Shown here one piece after another: positions 1-6,178 of a stretch of DNA of 9,236 bases (its first letter is position 1; every line of letters starts with the position of its first letter). The stretch spans positions 9,698 through 18,933 of the forward strand of contig DEKO01000009.1 in assembly GCA_002353885.1 (NCBI GenBank), given 5' to 3'. The stretch comes from Porphyromonadaceae bacterium UBA2720. Its GTDB lineage: Bacteria; Bacteroidota; Bacteroidia; Bacteroidales; Muribaculaceae. The notes beneath the pieces are model-generated. The model was given only the letters and a program-made list of their open reading frames with translations. It searched no databases and was not told the origin of the DNA. Made by a program: the position numbers and the translations under genes.

Positions 1-26
1 AGGGGTGCCGTCCCTACAGCCAGTCA
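1..26. repeat. Truncated GC-rich palindromic element after GH30
   Basis: Bases 9-17 (CGTCCCTAC) are the reverse complement of the left arm GTAGGGACG seen at 3887-3895, and the following CAGCCAG also occurs at 3912-3918. This looks like a second copy of the element downstream of the esterase gene, cut by the window edge. Confidence 0.55.
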
Positions 27-47
27 GAAAATTGTGAATTGTGCATT
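27..47. repeat. Heptamer repeats abutting the GH30 stop codon
   Basis: Three 7-bp units (GAAAATT, GTGAATT, GTGCATT) end 2 bp from the stop codon. The last two units are identical to the units next to the stop codon of the esterase gene at 3962-3975. Confidence 0.7.
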
Positions 48-49
48 GG

Positions 50-1840
50 TTAATCCTTGCCCAGCATGGCATTGATGACCATGTTTACATCGCTCACATC
101 GACCATGTCATCACCGGTGACATCGCACATTGCTGCCACATCCTGAGAGAGATTTCTGCCCAGCATGGCATTGATGACCATGTTCACATCACTCACATCT
201 ACTGTTCCATCACTATTGACGTCGCAGCGATGGCGAGAGTCGGCCAGGTCGATGACCAGAGTCACTACCGAGCGGGCGGGAATGGCCAGTGGCTCGCCGT
301 TGTACTCGTAGGGCAGGTTGCGGTCCCAGTTCAGAGCCAGGGTCGCATTGGTGGTGTATTTCTTCAGGCCCACGATGCGTTTGCTCTGACTGCTGAGCGT
401 GAGGGTGGTGGTCTGGTCGCTCTGTGCCATGTTGACATAGACCACCACGGCCTGCGAGCCCTCGGGCGAGACATAGGCCGAGCCCATCAGTCCATTCAGG
501 TCGTTGGCTCCAGTAACCTCCACACGCTGGTAACCCGGGCGGATAAAGCGGCTATAGTTGCCCAGCACCCACAGGTTGCGGCTGTCCACGATGGTGCCGC
601 CGCGCGAGAGGTCGCCATAGCTCTCGGTGCCGGTGTCGCCTGCGGCGTTGACGCGCAGCAGATAGAAACGGTTCTTCTGTCCCCACTGTTCCTGGGCAAA
701 TGCAGTCCAGTAGCTCCATGACGACACGCTGGCATACACCAGGTCGCAATAGATGACCTTGCCCATATAGAGCGCGATGTCCATTGCTGTGGCCTCGTCA
801 TATCCGCCCTCGGGGAAGCCTGCCGAGGCCGACGGAGCGGCATCGAGCATGCTCCACTCGCTCTGCACCAGCTGCAAGCCACGTTGTGCAGCAGCCTGGG
901 CAGCGGTGGTGCGTGCATTGGTCAGCTGCGTGTTGGTGGCAAAGGTCCAGTAGGAGTGTGCTGCCATGCCGGGATAAAGGTGCGACAGGTCGCCCACATA
1001 GGTCGACTGGGCAGGATTGAAGAATGCGTCCATCTGGCTCGTGGCGCGCGTGTGGATCAGCGACCAACCACCAGTCAGATACTTCCACTCGGCTGCCTCG
1101 GGAATCAGAATCTGTGTCTCCAGCCCCTTGAGGGTGAGTGACTGGTCTAGCTCGCGCACCAGGTGGGCAATCTCGTCGTTCTGCCAGGGCGAGCCCTCCT
1201 GGTTGCTCGAGGCATACCATTCGTATTGGGGCTCGTTGACGGGCGAAATCATCTTGATGGGATAACCCATTGCCACAAAGTGCTGTGCTACGGTGGCTAG
1301 ATAGTCGGCAAAGTCGTCATAGCAGTCGCTCTTGAGGTTGGCATTGCTGCTATAGTTGGTGTTGCAGGCCGTGCCGGTGATGGTGTAGGGCACTGGTGCC
1401 GAGTTGCTGAAGAGCGTGATGCCCTCCACGCCATAGTCCACAGCCCTCTGCATCAGCCAGCGCTGTCCGGCGCAGTGACTCCAGTCGTAGCTGGTGCCAC
1501 TGCTGCTGAGGTAGCTCTCGGCACGACGGGTCACATCACCGATTTGGCTCGCGTCGCCCTGTGCAGCGCTGCCGGCACCCAGGTTGACGCGCCACAGGCT
1601 CAGCCCGATGCCCTCGGGGTTGCCGCCTCGATTGAACGAGCGGGCAAACAGCAGCTTGGCAGCGCGCTCACGCATCGTGTCGTTGAAGTAGCGGCCCACC
1701 CACTCGCCCAGCCAGCAGTCTGACGCACCGAAGTCGGCAATCACCTGGTGACGTGTGCTCAGGTCGACCCTTGTCGTGACCTGTTGTGCAACCGCGCTCG
1801 TAGCCAGGGCAGCAGTTAGAAGCATTATAACCTTGCGCAT
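50..1840 (-). CDS. Secreted GH30 family endo-glycanase with C-terminal dockerin repeats
   Basis: This is a glycoside hydrolase of family 30 (clan A, retaining). Residues 1-18 form a signal peptide, with likely cleavage after AVA before QQ and no lipobox cysteine. The TIM-barrel domain covers about 25-420. E203 in SPVNEPQ is the expected acid/base and E328 in VQSEWS the expected nucleophile. The GH30 side beta-sandwich covers about 421-531 and starts with the typical LGNYSRFIRPG. Residues 539-596 are two dockerin-type calcium loops. The subfamily is uncertain: the WRVNLGAGS and PVNEPQYEW context with a nearby QEG resembles endo-beta-1,6-galactanase-like Bacteroidota proteins, but xylan- or glucan-active GH30 cannot be excluded. 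The start at M1 gives a complete signal peptide; there is no Shine-Dalgarno. It lies 121 bp after the CBM-dockerin gene, with a terminator-like hairpin in between. GH30 is secure; the substrate is inference. Confidence 0.93.
   Translation of the reverse strand: MRKVIMLLTAALATSAVAQQVTTRVDLSTRHQVIADFGASDCWLGEWVGRYFNDTMRERAAKLLFARSFNRGGNPEGIGLSLWRVNLGAGSAAQGDASQIGDVTRRAESYLSSSGTSYDWSHCAGQRWLMQRAVDYGVEGITLFSNSAPVPYTITGTACNTNYSSNANLKSDCYDDFADYLATVAQHFVAMGYPIKMISPVNEPQYEWYASSNQEGSPWQNDEIAHLVRELDQSLTLKGLETQILIPEAAEWKYLTGGWSLIHTRATSQMDAFFNPAQSTYVGDLSHLYPGMAAHSYWTFATNTQLTNARTTAAQAAAQRGLQLVQSEWSMLDAAPSASAGFPEGGYDEATAMDIALYMGKVIYCDLVYASVSSWSYWTAFAQEQWGQKNRFYLLRVNAAGDTGTESYGDLSRGGTIVDSRNLWVLGNYSRFIRPGYQRVEVTGANDLNGLMGSAYVSPEGSQAVVVYVNMAQSDQTTTLTLSSQSKRIVGLKKYTTNATLALNWDRNLPYEYNGEPLAIPARSVVTLVIDLADSRHRCDVNSDGTVDVSDVNMVINAMLGRNLSQDVAAMCDVTGDDMVDVSDVNMVINAMLGKD
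53..226 (-). other. Dockerin-type module of the GH30 protein
   Basis: Two calcium-binding loops with F-type helices lie at residues 540-561 (DVNSDGTVDVSD then VNMVINAMLG) and 573-594 (DVTGDDMVDVSD with the identical helix). Loop positions 10-11, which in clostridial type I dockerins contact cohesin, are Val-Ser in both repeats. The second loop has Asp instead of the usual Gly at position 6. The two copies are nearly symmetric, as in dockerins that can bind in two orientations. The partner is unknown, because no cohesin is encoded in the window. Confidence 0.88.
59..199 (-). repeat. Near-identical 42-bp repeats inside the GH30 dockerin
   Basis: Positions 59-100 and 158-199 match at 40 of 42 bases, with a 99-bp (33-codon) period. 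They encode the two copies of VDVSDVNMVINAMLG. The DNA is closer than protein conservation alone requires, which suggests a recent duplication or gene conversion. Confidence 0.85.
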
Positions 1841-1873
1841 GGTTCAGTGTGGTGAGAAAAATGCGCAAGTTAC
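1828..1873 (-). promoter_or_regulatory. Possible alternative pairing of the leader with the GH30 start codon
   Basis: The 3' arm of the hairpin (minus strand GTAACTTGCGCAT, 1861-1873) is complementary to the GH30 start region ATGCGCAAGGTTAT (1827-1840): eight perfect pairs including the ATG, one more pair, a bulged G, then three to four pairs. The loop would be 20 nt. This pairing excludes the terminator-like stem, because both use the same arm. The complementarity is visible in the sequence; a switch function is inference. Confidence 0.35.
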
Positions 1874-1899
1874 ACGCACCGGGTGAGGTAACTTGCGCA
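1857..1899 (-). terminator. Terminator-like hairpin between the CBM-dockerin and GH30 genes
   Basis: Arms at 1888-1899 and 1862-1873 form a perfect 12-bp stem with a 14-nt loop. On the minus strand the stem is followed by five T (1857-1861), as in an intrinsic terminator; there is no T run in the other direction. It could end the transcript of the CBM-dockerin gene. It lies only 21-59 nt before the GH30 ATG, too close for a separate GH30 promoter to fit after it. If GH30 is transcribed from upstream, the hairpin must act as a partial terminator, an attenuator or a processing site. Confidence 0.7.
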
Positions 1900-1925
1900 A
1901 AGTCAGTATTAACCTTTCTATAATT

Positions 1926-1953
1926 GTGTTTCGCGTTACGAGTTTCGCGTAAC
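1926..1953. repeat. 14-bp tandem (2 x 7) repeat after the CBM-dockerin gene
   Basis: Two 14-bp units, 1926-1939 and 1940-1953, differ at two positions. Each can be read as a pair of heptamers of the GTGTTTC/GCGTTAC type. The array ends 8 bp from the stop codon. GTTACG (1935-1940) and CGTAAC (1948-1953) inside it could form a small hairpin. Confidence 0.6.
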
Positions 1954-1961
1954 TTCTTGAT

Positions 1962-3725
1962 TTACTTGCCTAGCATGAGGTCGATCATGGCGTTGACATC
2001 GGCGATATCGACACTGCCGTCATTGTTCATGTCGACAATCATGTCGGTCGAGGTCTTGCCCAGCATCATGTCGATTGCTGCATTGACATCTGCGATATCT
2101 ACATTGCCATCGTGGTTGGCGTCACCCTTGACACCCTGCTGATCGACGTGCTTGTCAAACCAGATGTCCCACACGTTGGCGCCGGTGTTGAAGCTGGGCG
2201 TGTTATATACCATGAACAATTCGTGCTTGCCAGTCACATTGATCAGGAACTCGCCAGCAGTGCGCTTGCGCACGCTCCAAGCACCAGTTCCTTGCAGACG
2301 CACCACTGCGATGGGCTCGTGGCCCTCGAGGATTGCAGCCAGGTTCTGCTCCCAGTCTTCGGGAGTGTAGACGAAGTCGGGATCGAGGTCGAGGTAGAAC
2401 GAGAAGTTCGAACGATCGATGTCGCCAATCCATGAAGGTTCGCTCGAGTGGTTGACGATGATGCGGGTCCAGCCGCCCTCGCCGAAGTCGACACCGTCGC
2501 CGTCGCCGAAGAAATCAATCACTGTGCCGTTGCCGGTGTAGCCAATGTTGCCTGCGCCCTCATACTGGCCGTGGCACTTGACCTCATAGCCCCAAGGATT
2601 ACCTTGACCCTCTGGGCAACCCTCGAAGGTGAAGTGGAAGGCGTCAGCATCAGGCTCGACATCCTCAAGAACAATGCCGCAGTCCACATGCTCGACCCAC
2701 AGGATGCCCTCGACAAACTCGATGGCTTGCAGGTTGGTGCTGCCGCCGCGCCACTTGACTAGCACGCGGTGCTCGCCGGTGATGTTAGGCAGGTTCTTGG
2801 CAAAGGGGAACGGACCCTGGTTGCCCAGGTCGAGACCCGACCACACGGTGAGGAACTTGTTGGCCTCGGTCACGTCGTCGATGTAGAACTCCAGATAGTC
2901 GTAGATGTTAGATGCCCAGTGCGTCATGTAGCAAACCAGCTGTTTGTACTTGCCGTCGCCAAAGTCGACCATGCCATAGTCGGCGATGAAGCCTTCCTTG
3001 GTCCAGCCCCAAGCGTTGGCACCAGATTGAGTGGTGTCGATGCGTGTGTCGGGATAGTCAGTGCCCTCGCCCACGGGGACGGCGGGCTCAGAGTCGACCG
3101 AGAGGATCTTTAACGAAACCAGGTCGTAGCCGGGCTTCTCGTTGGGGTTGAGCAGGCGGATGCCGCTGTCCCAGTCGTCAGGATTGTTAAGGAAGTCCTC
3201 GGTGGTGAAGGCGTTCTCATAGAAGTTGATCGAGCGGATGTTGCCCGAACCACCCACAAACGTCATCCACACCTTCTGGCGGCCGGTGGGCTTGACATAG
3301 GTGATACCCTCCATAGCGGGGCCGTAGGGCAGCTCGTCGAGGCTGGCTGCGTTGTAGGCCATGTTGGCGGCATATAGGCCATAGCGCTGGTAACCGCCAG
3401 TCTCATTGATGGCCATCTGAGTGAAAGGAACCGAGGTTTCGTAGGTCGAACCGGCGTGCAGCACTGCCCAACCGTCGGCAAACCAGCCATTGGCAAACTC
3501 GATGCTCGTGGCCTGGAAGTTGTCGCCAGTGGCACCAAAGTCAATCTCGCCCAGGCAAACGCGCGTGTTCTGGCTGCAGTTGCCTATGTTCTGATTGAGG
3601 CGATCGAACACAGCGTCTTCCTCAATCGTCATGTCGCTAGCGTGCACAAACACATCGGCAGCCTGAATGGTCAGCGGAGCGACCAAGGCTACCAGACTAG
3701 CAAGAAAAGTAGTTTTTTTCATCAT
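1962..3725 (-). CDS. Secreted protein with three CBM6-like modules and a C-terminal dockerin
   Basis: No catalytic domain is apparent, so this is probably a carbohydrate-binding or scaffold-attached accessory protein. A signal peptide covers residues 1-22, with cleavage near IQA/AD. Three beta-sandwich modules follow, at about 23-170, 200-338 and 342-526. Each carries a CBM6-like core: IDFG/VDFG near its beginning, a central aromatic-rich part, and a last strand such as GNIRSINFYE, TNLQAIEFVE or GANVWDIWFD. Module 2 has the clear GEHRVLVKW strand and module 3 GKHELFMVY. Residues 532-587 form a two-loop dockerin. The sequence starts Met-Met; the first ATG is used here. It sits between the esterase and GH30 genes on the same strand, so a role in presenting that polysaccharide to the enzymes is a reasonable inference. 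The assignment to CBM6 rather than a related family is by pattern only. Confidence 0.85.
   Translation of the reverse strand: MMKKTTFLASLVALVAPLTIQAADVFVHASDMTIEEDAVFDRLNQNIGNCSQNTRVCLGEIDFGATGDNFQATSIEFANGWFADGWAVLHAGSTYETSVPFTQMAINETGGYQRYGLYAANMAYNAASLDELPYGPAMEGITYVKPTGRQKVWMTFVGGSGNIRSINFYENAFTTEDFLNNPDDWDSGIRLLNPNEKPGYDLVSLKILSVDSEPAVPVGEGTDYPDTRIDTTQSGANAWGWTKEGFIADYGMVDFGDGKYKQLVCYMTHWASNIYDYLEFYIDDVTEANKFLTVWSGLDLGNQGPFPFAKNLPNITGEHRVLVKWRGGSTNLQAIEFVEGILWVEHVDCGIVLEDVEPDADAFHFTFEGCPEGQGNPWGYEVKCHGQYEGAGNIGYTGNGTVIDFFGDGDGVDFGEGGWTRIIVNHSSEPSWIGDIDRSNFSFYLDLDPDFVYTPEDWEQNLAAILEGHEPIAVVRLQGTGAWSVRKRTAGEFLINVTGKHELFMVYNTPSFNTGANVWDIWFDKHVDQQGVKGDANHDGNVDIADVNAAIDMMLGKTSTDMIVDMNNDGSVDIADVNAMIDLMLGK
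1965..2132 (-). other. Dockerin-type module of the CBM protein
   Basis: Two calcium loops at residues 535-546 (DANHDGNVDIAD) and 565-576 (DMNNDGSVDIAD) are each followed by a VNAxIDxMLGK helix. Positions 10-11 are Ile-Ala in both loops, whereas the GH30 dockerin has Val-Ser. The two dockerins therefore share a fold but differ at the positions known to set partner choice in clostridial systems. Confidence 0.88.
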
Positions 3726-3777
3726 TTGTTAGTTATTAAGTGAGTAAAATACGTTTTGGTTGCTCGGTTTACGACTG

Positions 3778-3785
3778 CAAAATTA
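3778..3785 (-). promoter_or_regulatory. Bacteroidota-type -7 promoter box for the CBM-dockerin gene
   Basis: On the minus strand this reads TAATTTTG, a perfect match to the Bacteroidota consensus TAnnTTTG. It lies 52 bp before the ATG, predicting a leader of roughly 45 nt. I see no good TTTG at the expected -33 position (the tetramer 19 bp upstream reads TATC), so the call rests on the -7 box and its position in an AT-rich spacer. If real, the two dockerin genes can be expressed independently of the esterase and GH2 genes. Confidence 0.5.
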
Positions 3786-3833
3786 CCACCTCTATAAATT
3801 AGCGGATAAAACAATCGTTTCAAAAAATAGCAA

Positions 3834-3889
3834 TTAGACTTTAGACGTTAGTTTTTAATTCTTAGCGAACAGCAAACAGCGAACAGGTA
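3834..3889. repeat. Heptamer array upstream of the CBM-dockerin gene
   Basis: Eight consecutive 7-bp units keep one phase. The first five are TTAG-type (TTAGACT, TTAGACG, TTAGTTT, TTAATTC, TTAGCGA). The last three are ACAG-type (ACAGCAA, ACAGCGA, ACAGGTA). The array runs into the palindrome at 3887-3919. The TTAGACT/TTAGACG pair recurs at 9085-9098. Confidence 0.65.
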
Positions 3890-3919
3890 GGGACGCAGGG
3901 TGCCACGTCCGCAGCCAGG
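3887..3919. repeat. GC-rich palindromic element between two heptamer arrays
   Basis: GTAGGGACG (3887-3895) faces CGTCC (3906-3910) across a 10-nt centre, then GCAGCCAGG. GGACG and CGTCC form the 5-bp core stem. The same parts occur at the left edge of the window after the GH30 stop codon, suggesting a dispersed repeat family. No T run follows on the minus strand, so it is not a classic terminator. Confidence 0.55.
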
Positions 3920-3975
3920 CTTCATTCTTCATTATTCATTATTCATTGTGCATTGTGAATTGTGAATTGTGCATT
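3920..3975. repeat. Heptamer array abutting the esterase stop codon
   Basis: Eight consecutive 7-bp units: CTTCATT twice, ATTCATT twice, GTGCATT, GTGAATT twice, GTGCATT. All share the pattern NTNNATT. The array ends 2 bp before the stop codon. Confidence 0.8.
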
Positions 3976-3977
3976 GA

Positions 3978-5933
3978 CTAATGGTCGGTGCGGAAGGGGG
4001 CGACGGGGAGGTCGTCCAGGCCTCTGAGGTTGTTGGGTGGACAGTTGGCCCAGCCGTAGCGTACGGCAACAGGCATCGACACATCGGGTGATGATACAGT
4101 CATCTGTTTGCCGTTGATGACAGCCTGGGCCGGATGGAACACCATGTCGGGGCCGGCAATGACCAACCCTTCGGCTTGTTGCCCCTTGATGCTGATGGGC
4201 TGATTGAAGGTGAGCACCATTTTGCTGCCCTCGACACGATGGCCGGTGCATTGTGCCACCTGGTAGTGTCCCTTGCCGTAGGTGTCGGCCAGTGCTGCTA
4301 TGGCCAGTCGGCGGCCCACCTCCTGCTTGTTCTTGGGATGGATGTCATAGGGCTCGCCGATGTCCAGAGCTACGGCCATGTTGGTGTGATCCAGAGCCAG
4401 TGCGTTGGCCTGTGCTTCTCGCAGGTGGGCCCATGATGAGTTGGGTTGCACCAGTGCAGGCTCTTGCCATCCTGCCAGTTGCACCAGGTAGAAAGGCAGC
4501 TGGGCATTGTGCCAGGTCTGTCGCCAGTCGTGAATCAGGGCTTGCAACAGTGGGGTGTAGCCGCGCCAGCGTGTGGCATTCTCCTCGCCCTGATACCAGA
4601 TCACCCCCTTGATGGCGAAGTCCTTGAAGGGGTGAACCATGGCATTATAAAGATTGGCCGGATAATTCTGGTGGTCGGGATGGATAGCACGGTAGGGCAG
4701 GTCGTCTTGCGACAGCCCAATGTGCCATCGCCACTGGCCCGCCAGCGAGATGCGGTCGTCGCCGATGCCGATGCTCAAGTCGCTGGCATCGCCACAGATG
4801 CCTCCCAGGCCGCTGCCGTCCTTGACCTTGACCGTGATGATGGCCTTGCCCGTCTGCACCAACTGGGCGGGCACCCGGTATTCGCGCACAATCCAGTAGC
4901 CGTCGGTCTCTCCCACTTTTTGTCCGTTGAACCAGGTGATGTCGATGTCATCGACCTTGCCCACCTTGAGAGTTAGTTCTTTGCCGGCCCATCGTTCGGG
5001 CAGGTTGACCACCTTCTGAAACCAGACGATTCCATCGAAGTTGTCCAGGCCTTGCCACTCCCAGGCATTGGGCAGCTGCATCGTGCCCCAGCCCTCGCCA
5101 GTCTGCTCGGTGTCGACCCAGATGGCGCGGCTCCCTTCCATGCCTTGGTCGGCACGGTTATAGTTGTTCTGCCAGTCAATCTGGTCTTGTTCATACTTGC
5201 GGCACAGGGCATCGCGGTCGCCCCGGGCGGCCAGGATGGCTTGTGCGTTGTGCTGGTGCTCGATGACGTGGGTCAACGTTGGTGCGCTGGTCCAAGCCTC
5301 GGCAGGTGTGCCACCCCACGAGCTGTCAATCACGCCGATGGGCACCCCTAATTGTTGTTGCAGCTGGCGGGCAAAGAAGTAGGCCACCGATGAGAAATTC
5401 TCAACGTTCTGTGCCGAGCACACCTGCCAGCCATCGCCAGTGACTTGTGGCACATCGCTAGGTGTGAGCGACGTGACGTGCTTGCTCTGCAGCAGGCGGA
5501 TGCGTGGGTGGTCGGCATGGGCCAATTCTTGTTCCCAGTCCTTGACCTGCCCCCAACCCTTGACGGGCATCTCCATGTTGCTCTGTCCCGAGCAGAACCA
5601 CACCTCGCCCGCCAGCACATTGTGCAGCACGCGCGTGTCACCATCGTTGATGACGATCTCGTGCGGACCACCGGCCTTGGGCGTGGCTATGGTCACGGCA
5701 AACGACCCGTCGCTGCCGATGACCCCACTCACTGTCTTTTTGTTCCAGCTGGTGGTGACGGTCACTTGGCCGTGCTGGTCGCTATGACCCTTGATCAGTA
5801 GTGTATTGCGTTGCTGCACCACCATGTTGTCGCTCAGGTAGGCGGGCAGTGTCACTTTGGCCGAAATGCTCGTCGCTGAGGCAAGCACCCCTGCGGCGAG
5901 CAACGAAATATAAATGAACTTATTAACCCTCAT
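3978..5933 (-). CDS. Secreted SGNH-type O-acetylesterase (sialate O-acetylesterase/acetylxylan esterase-like)
   Basis: This protein should remove O-linked acetyl groups from a glycan. The family includes sialate 9-O-acetylesterases and acetylxylan esterases. A signal peptide covers 1-25, with cleavage after SISA. Residues about 27-107 form an N-terminal beta domain typical of the family (LPAYLSDNMVVQQ). S118 in GQSNME is the expected nucleophile (block I), GVIDSSWGGTPAEAW at 200-214 is the second conserved block, WYQGEEN at 446-452 the third, and D530-I-H532 supplies the expected catalytic Asp-His. A jelly-roll segment at about 270-390 (GIVWFQKVVNLPERW...ITWFNGQKVG) interrupts the hydrolase domain, as in many long Bacteroidota homologues. 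Length is usual for that form. Among GH30, GH2 and CBM genes, a plant-polysaccharide deacetylase is likelier than a sialic acid enzyme; this is inference. The spacer to the GH2 gene is 245 bp. Confidence 0.9.
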   Translation of the reverse strand: MRVNKFIYISLLAAGVLASATSISAKVTLPAYLSDNMVVQQRNTLLIKGHSDQHGQVTVTTSWNKKTVSGVIGSDGSFAVTIATPKAGGPHEIVINDGDTRVLHNVLAGEVWFCSGQSNMEMPVKGWGQVKDWEQELAHADHPRIRLLQSKHVTSLTPSDVPQVTGDGWQVCSAQNVENFSSVAYFFARQLQQQLGVPIGVIDSSWGGTPAEAWTSAPTLTHVIEHQHNAQAILAARGDRDALCRKYEQDQIDWQNNYNRADQGMEGSRAIWVDTEQTGEGWGTMQLPNAWEWQGLDNFDGIVWFQKVVNLPERWAGKELTLKVGKVDDIDITWFNGQKVGETDGYWIVREYRVPAQLVQTGKAIITVKVKDGSGLGGICGDASDLSIGIGDDRISLAGQWRWHIGLSQDDLPYRAIHPDHQNYPANLYNAMVHPFKDFAIKGVIWYQGEENATRWRGYTPLLQALIHDWRQTWHNAQLPFYLVQLAGWQEPALVQPNSSWAHLREAQANALALDHTNMAVALDIGEPYDIHPKNKQEVGRRLAIAALADTYGKGHYQVAQCTGHRVEGSKMVLTFNQPISIKGQQAEGLVIAGPDMVFHPAQAVINGKQMTVSSPDVSMPVAVRYGWANCPPNNLRGLDDLPVAPFRTDH

Positions 5934-5941
5934 CCGTTCTT

Positions 5942-5976
5942 AATTTATAATTCATAATTTATAATTCATAATTCAG
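5942..5976. repeat. Heptamer array in the esterase leader
   Basis: Five 7-bp units alternate AATTTAT and AATTCAT, the last being AATTCAG, so a 14-bp unit at 5942-5955 is repeated exactly at 5956-5969. It lies 8 bp upstream of the esterase ATG and would be transcribed as an AT-rich, weakly structured leader. Confidence 0.8.
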
Positions 5977-5982
5977 TTGCGG

Positions 5983-6001
5983 CTAAAGCCTAAAGTCTAA
6001 A
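5983..6001. repeat. 19-bp direct repeat, left copy
   Basis: CTAAAGCCTAAAGTCTAAA is made of heptamers CTAAAGC, CTAAAGT and CTAAA. It is identical to 6130-6148 and bounds the GC-rich hairpin element. Confidence 0.8.
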
Positions 6002-6129
6002 TGGTATCTGCCGCCCTTTCAGGGCTTTGATGGTGGCGGTGCATCTGTACCGGGGTTGCGCTGGCGCTACACCCCGGCCTGTGGTCTGCCAGCCCTTCGG
6101 GCTTGCTGTATGATGCGCTGTCCCTCCAA
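6002..6129. repeat. REP-like GC-rich element with three hairpins
   Basis: Three inverted repeats lie in 128 bp: GCCCT/AGGGC at 6013-6025 (3-nt loop); CCGGGGT/ACCCCGG at 6050-6056 and 6071-6077, with GCGC pairs inside the loop; and AGCCC/GGGCT at 6091-6103 (3-nt loop). The first and third are related, both following TCTGCC. This is the look of the repetitive extragenic palindromes that RAYT transposases mobilise in other bacteria. No transposase is encoded here, so the family link is inference. Confidence 0.6.
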
Positions 6130-6178
6130 CTAAAGCCTAAAGTCTAAAGTCCAAAGTCTAAAAACAAAAGTCAAAGAA
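6130..6178. repeat. Heptamer array abutting the GH2 stop codon
   Basis: Seven 7-bp units run up to the stop codon with no gap: CTAAAGC, CTAAAGT twice, CCAAAGT, then three degenerate A-rich units. The first 19 bp duplicate 5983-6001. The unit is a rotation and complement of TTAGACT seen at 3834-3840 and 9092-9098. Confidence 0.75.

Noticed and set aside
41..721. Plus-strand open frame of 226 codons rich in repeated ISAQHGIDDH-type peptides
   Set aside because: The apparent peptide repeat is only the antisense reading of the GH30 dockerin DNA repeat (59-100 and 158-199).
1898..1905. Possible -7 box TGACTTTG for the GH30 gene on the minus strand
   Set aside because: It has one mismatch at the important second base of TAnnTTTG, no TTTG near -33, and the start point would fall inside the hairpin arm.
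3920..3975. Possible CRISPR array from the regular short repeats
   Set aside because: The units are 7 bp and contiguous without spacers; CRISPR repeats are about 23-47 bp with unique spacers between them.
3978..5933. Esterase as evidence of a sialic acid utilisation locus
   Set aside because: The SGNH family is shared by acetylxylan esterases, and the neighbours include no sialidase, sialic acid lyase or epimerase.
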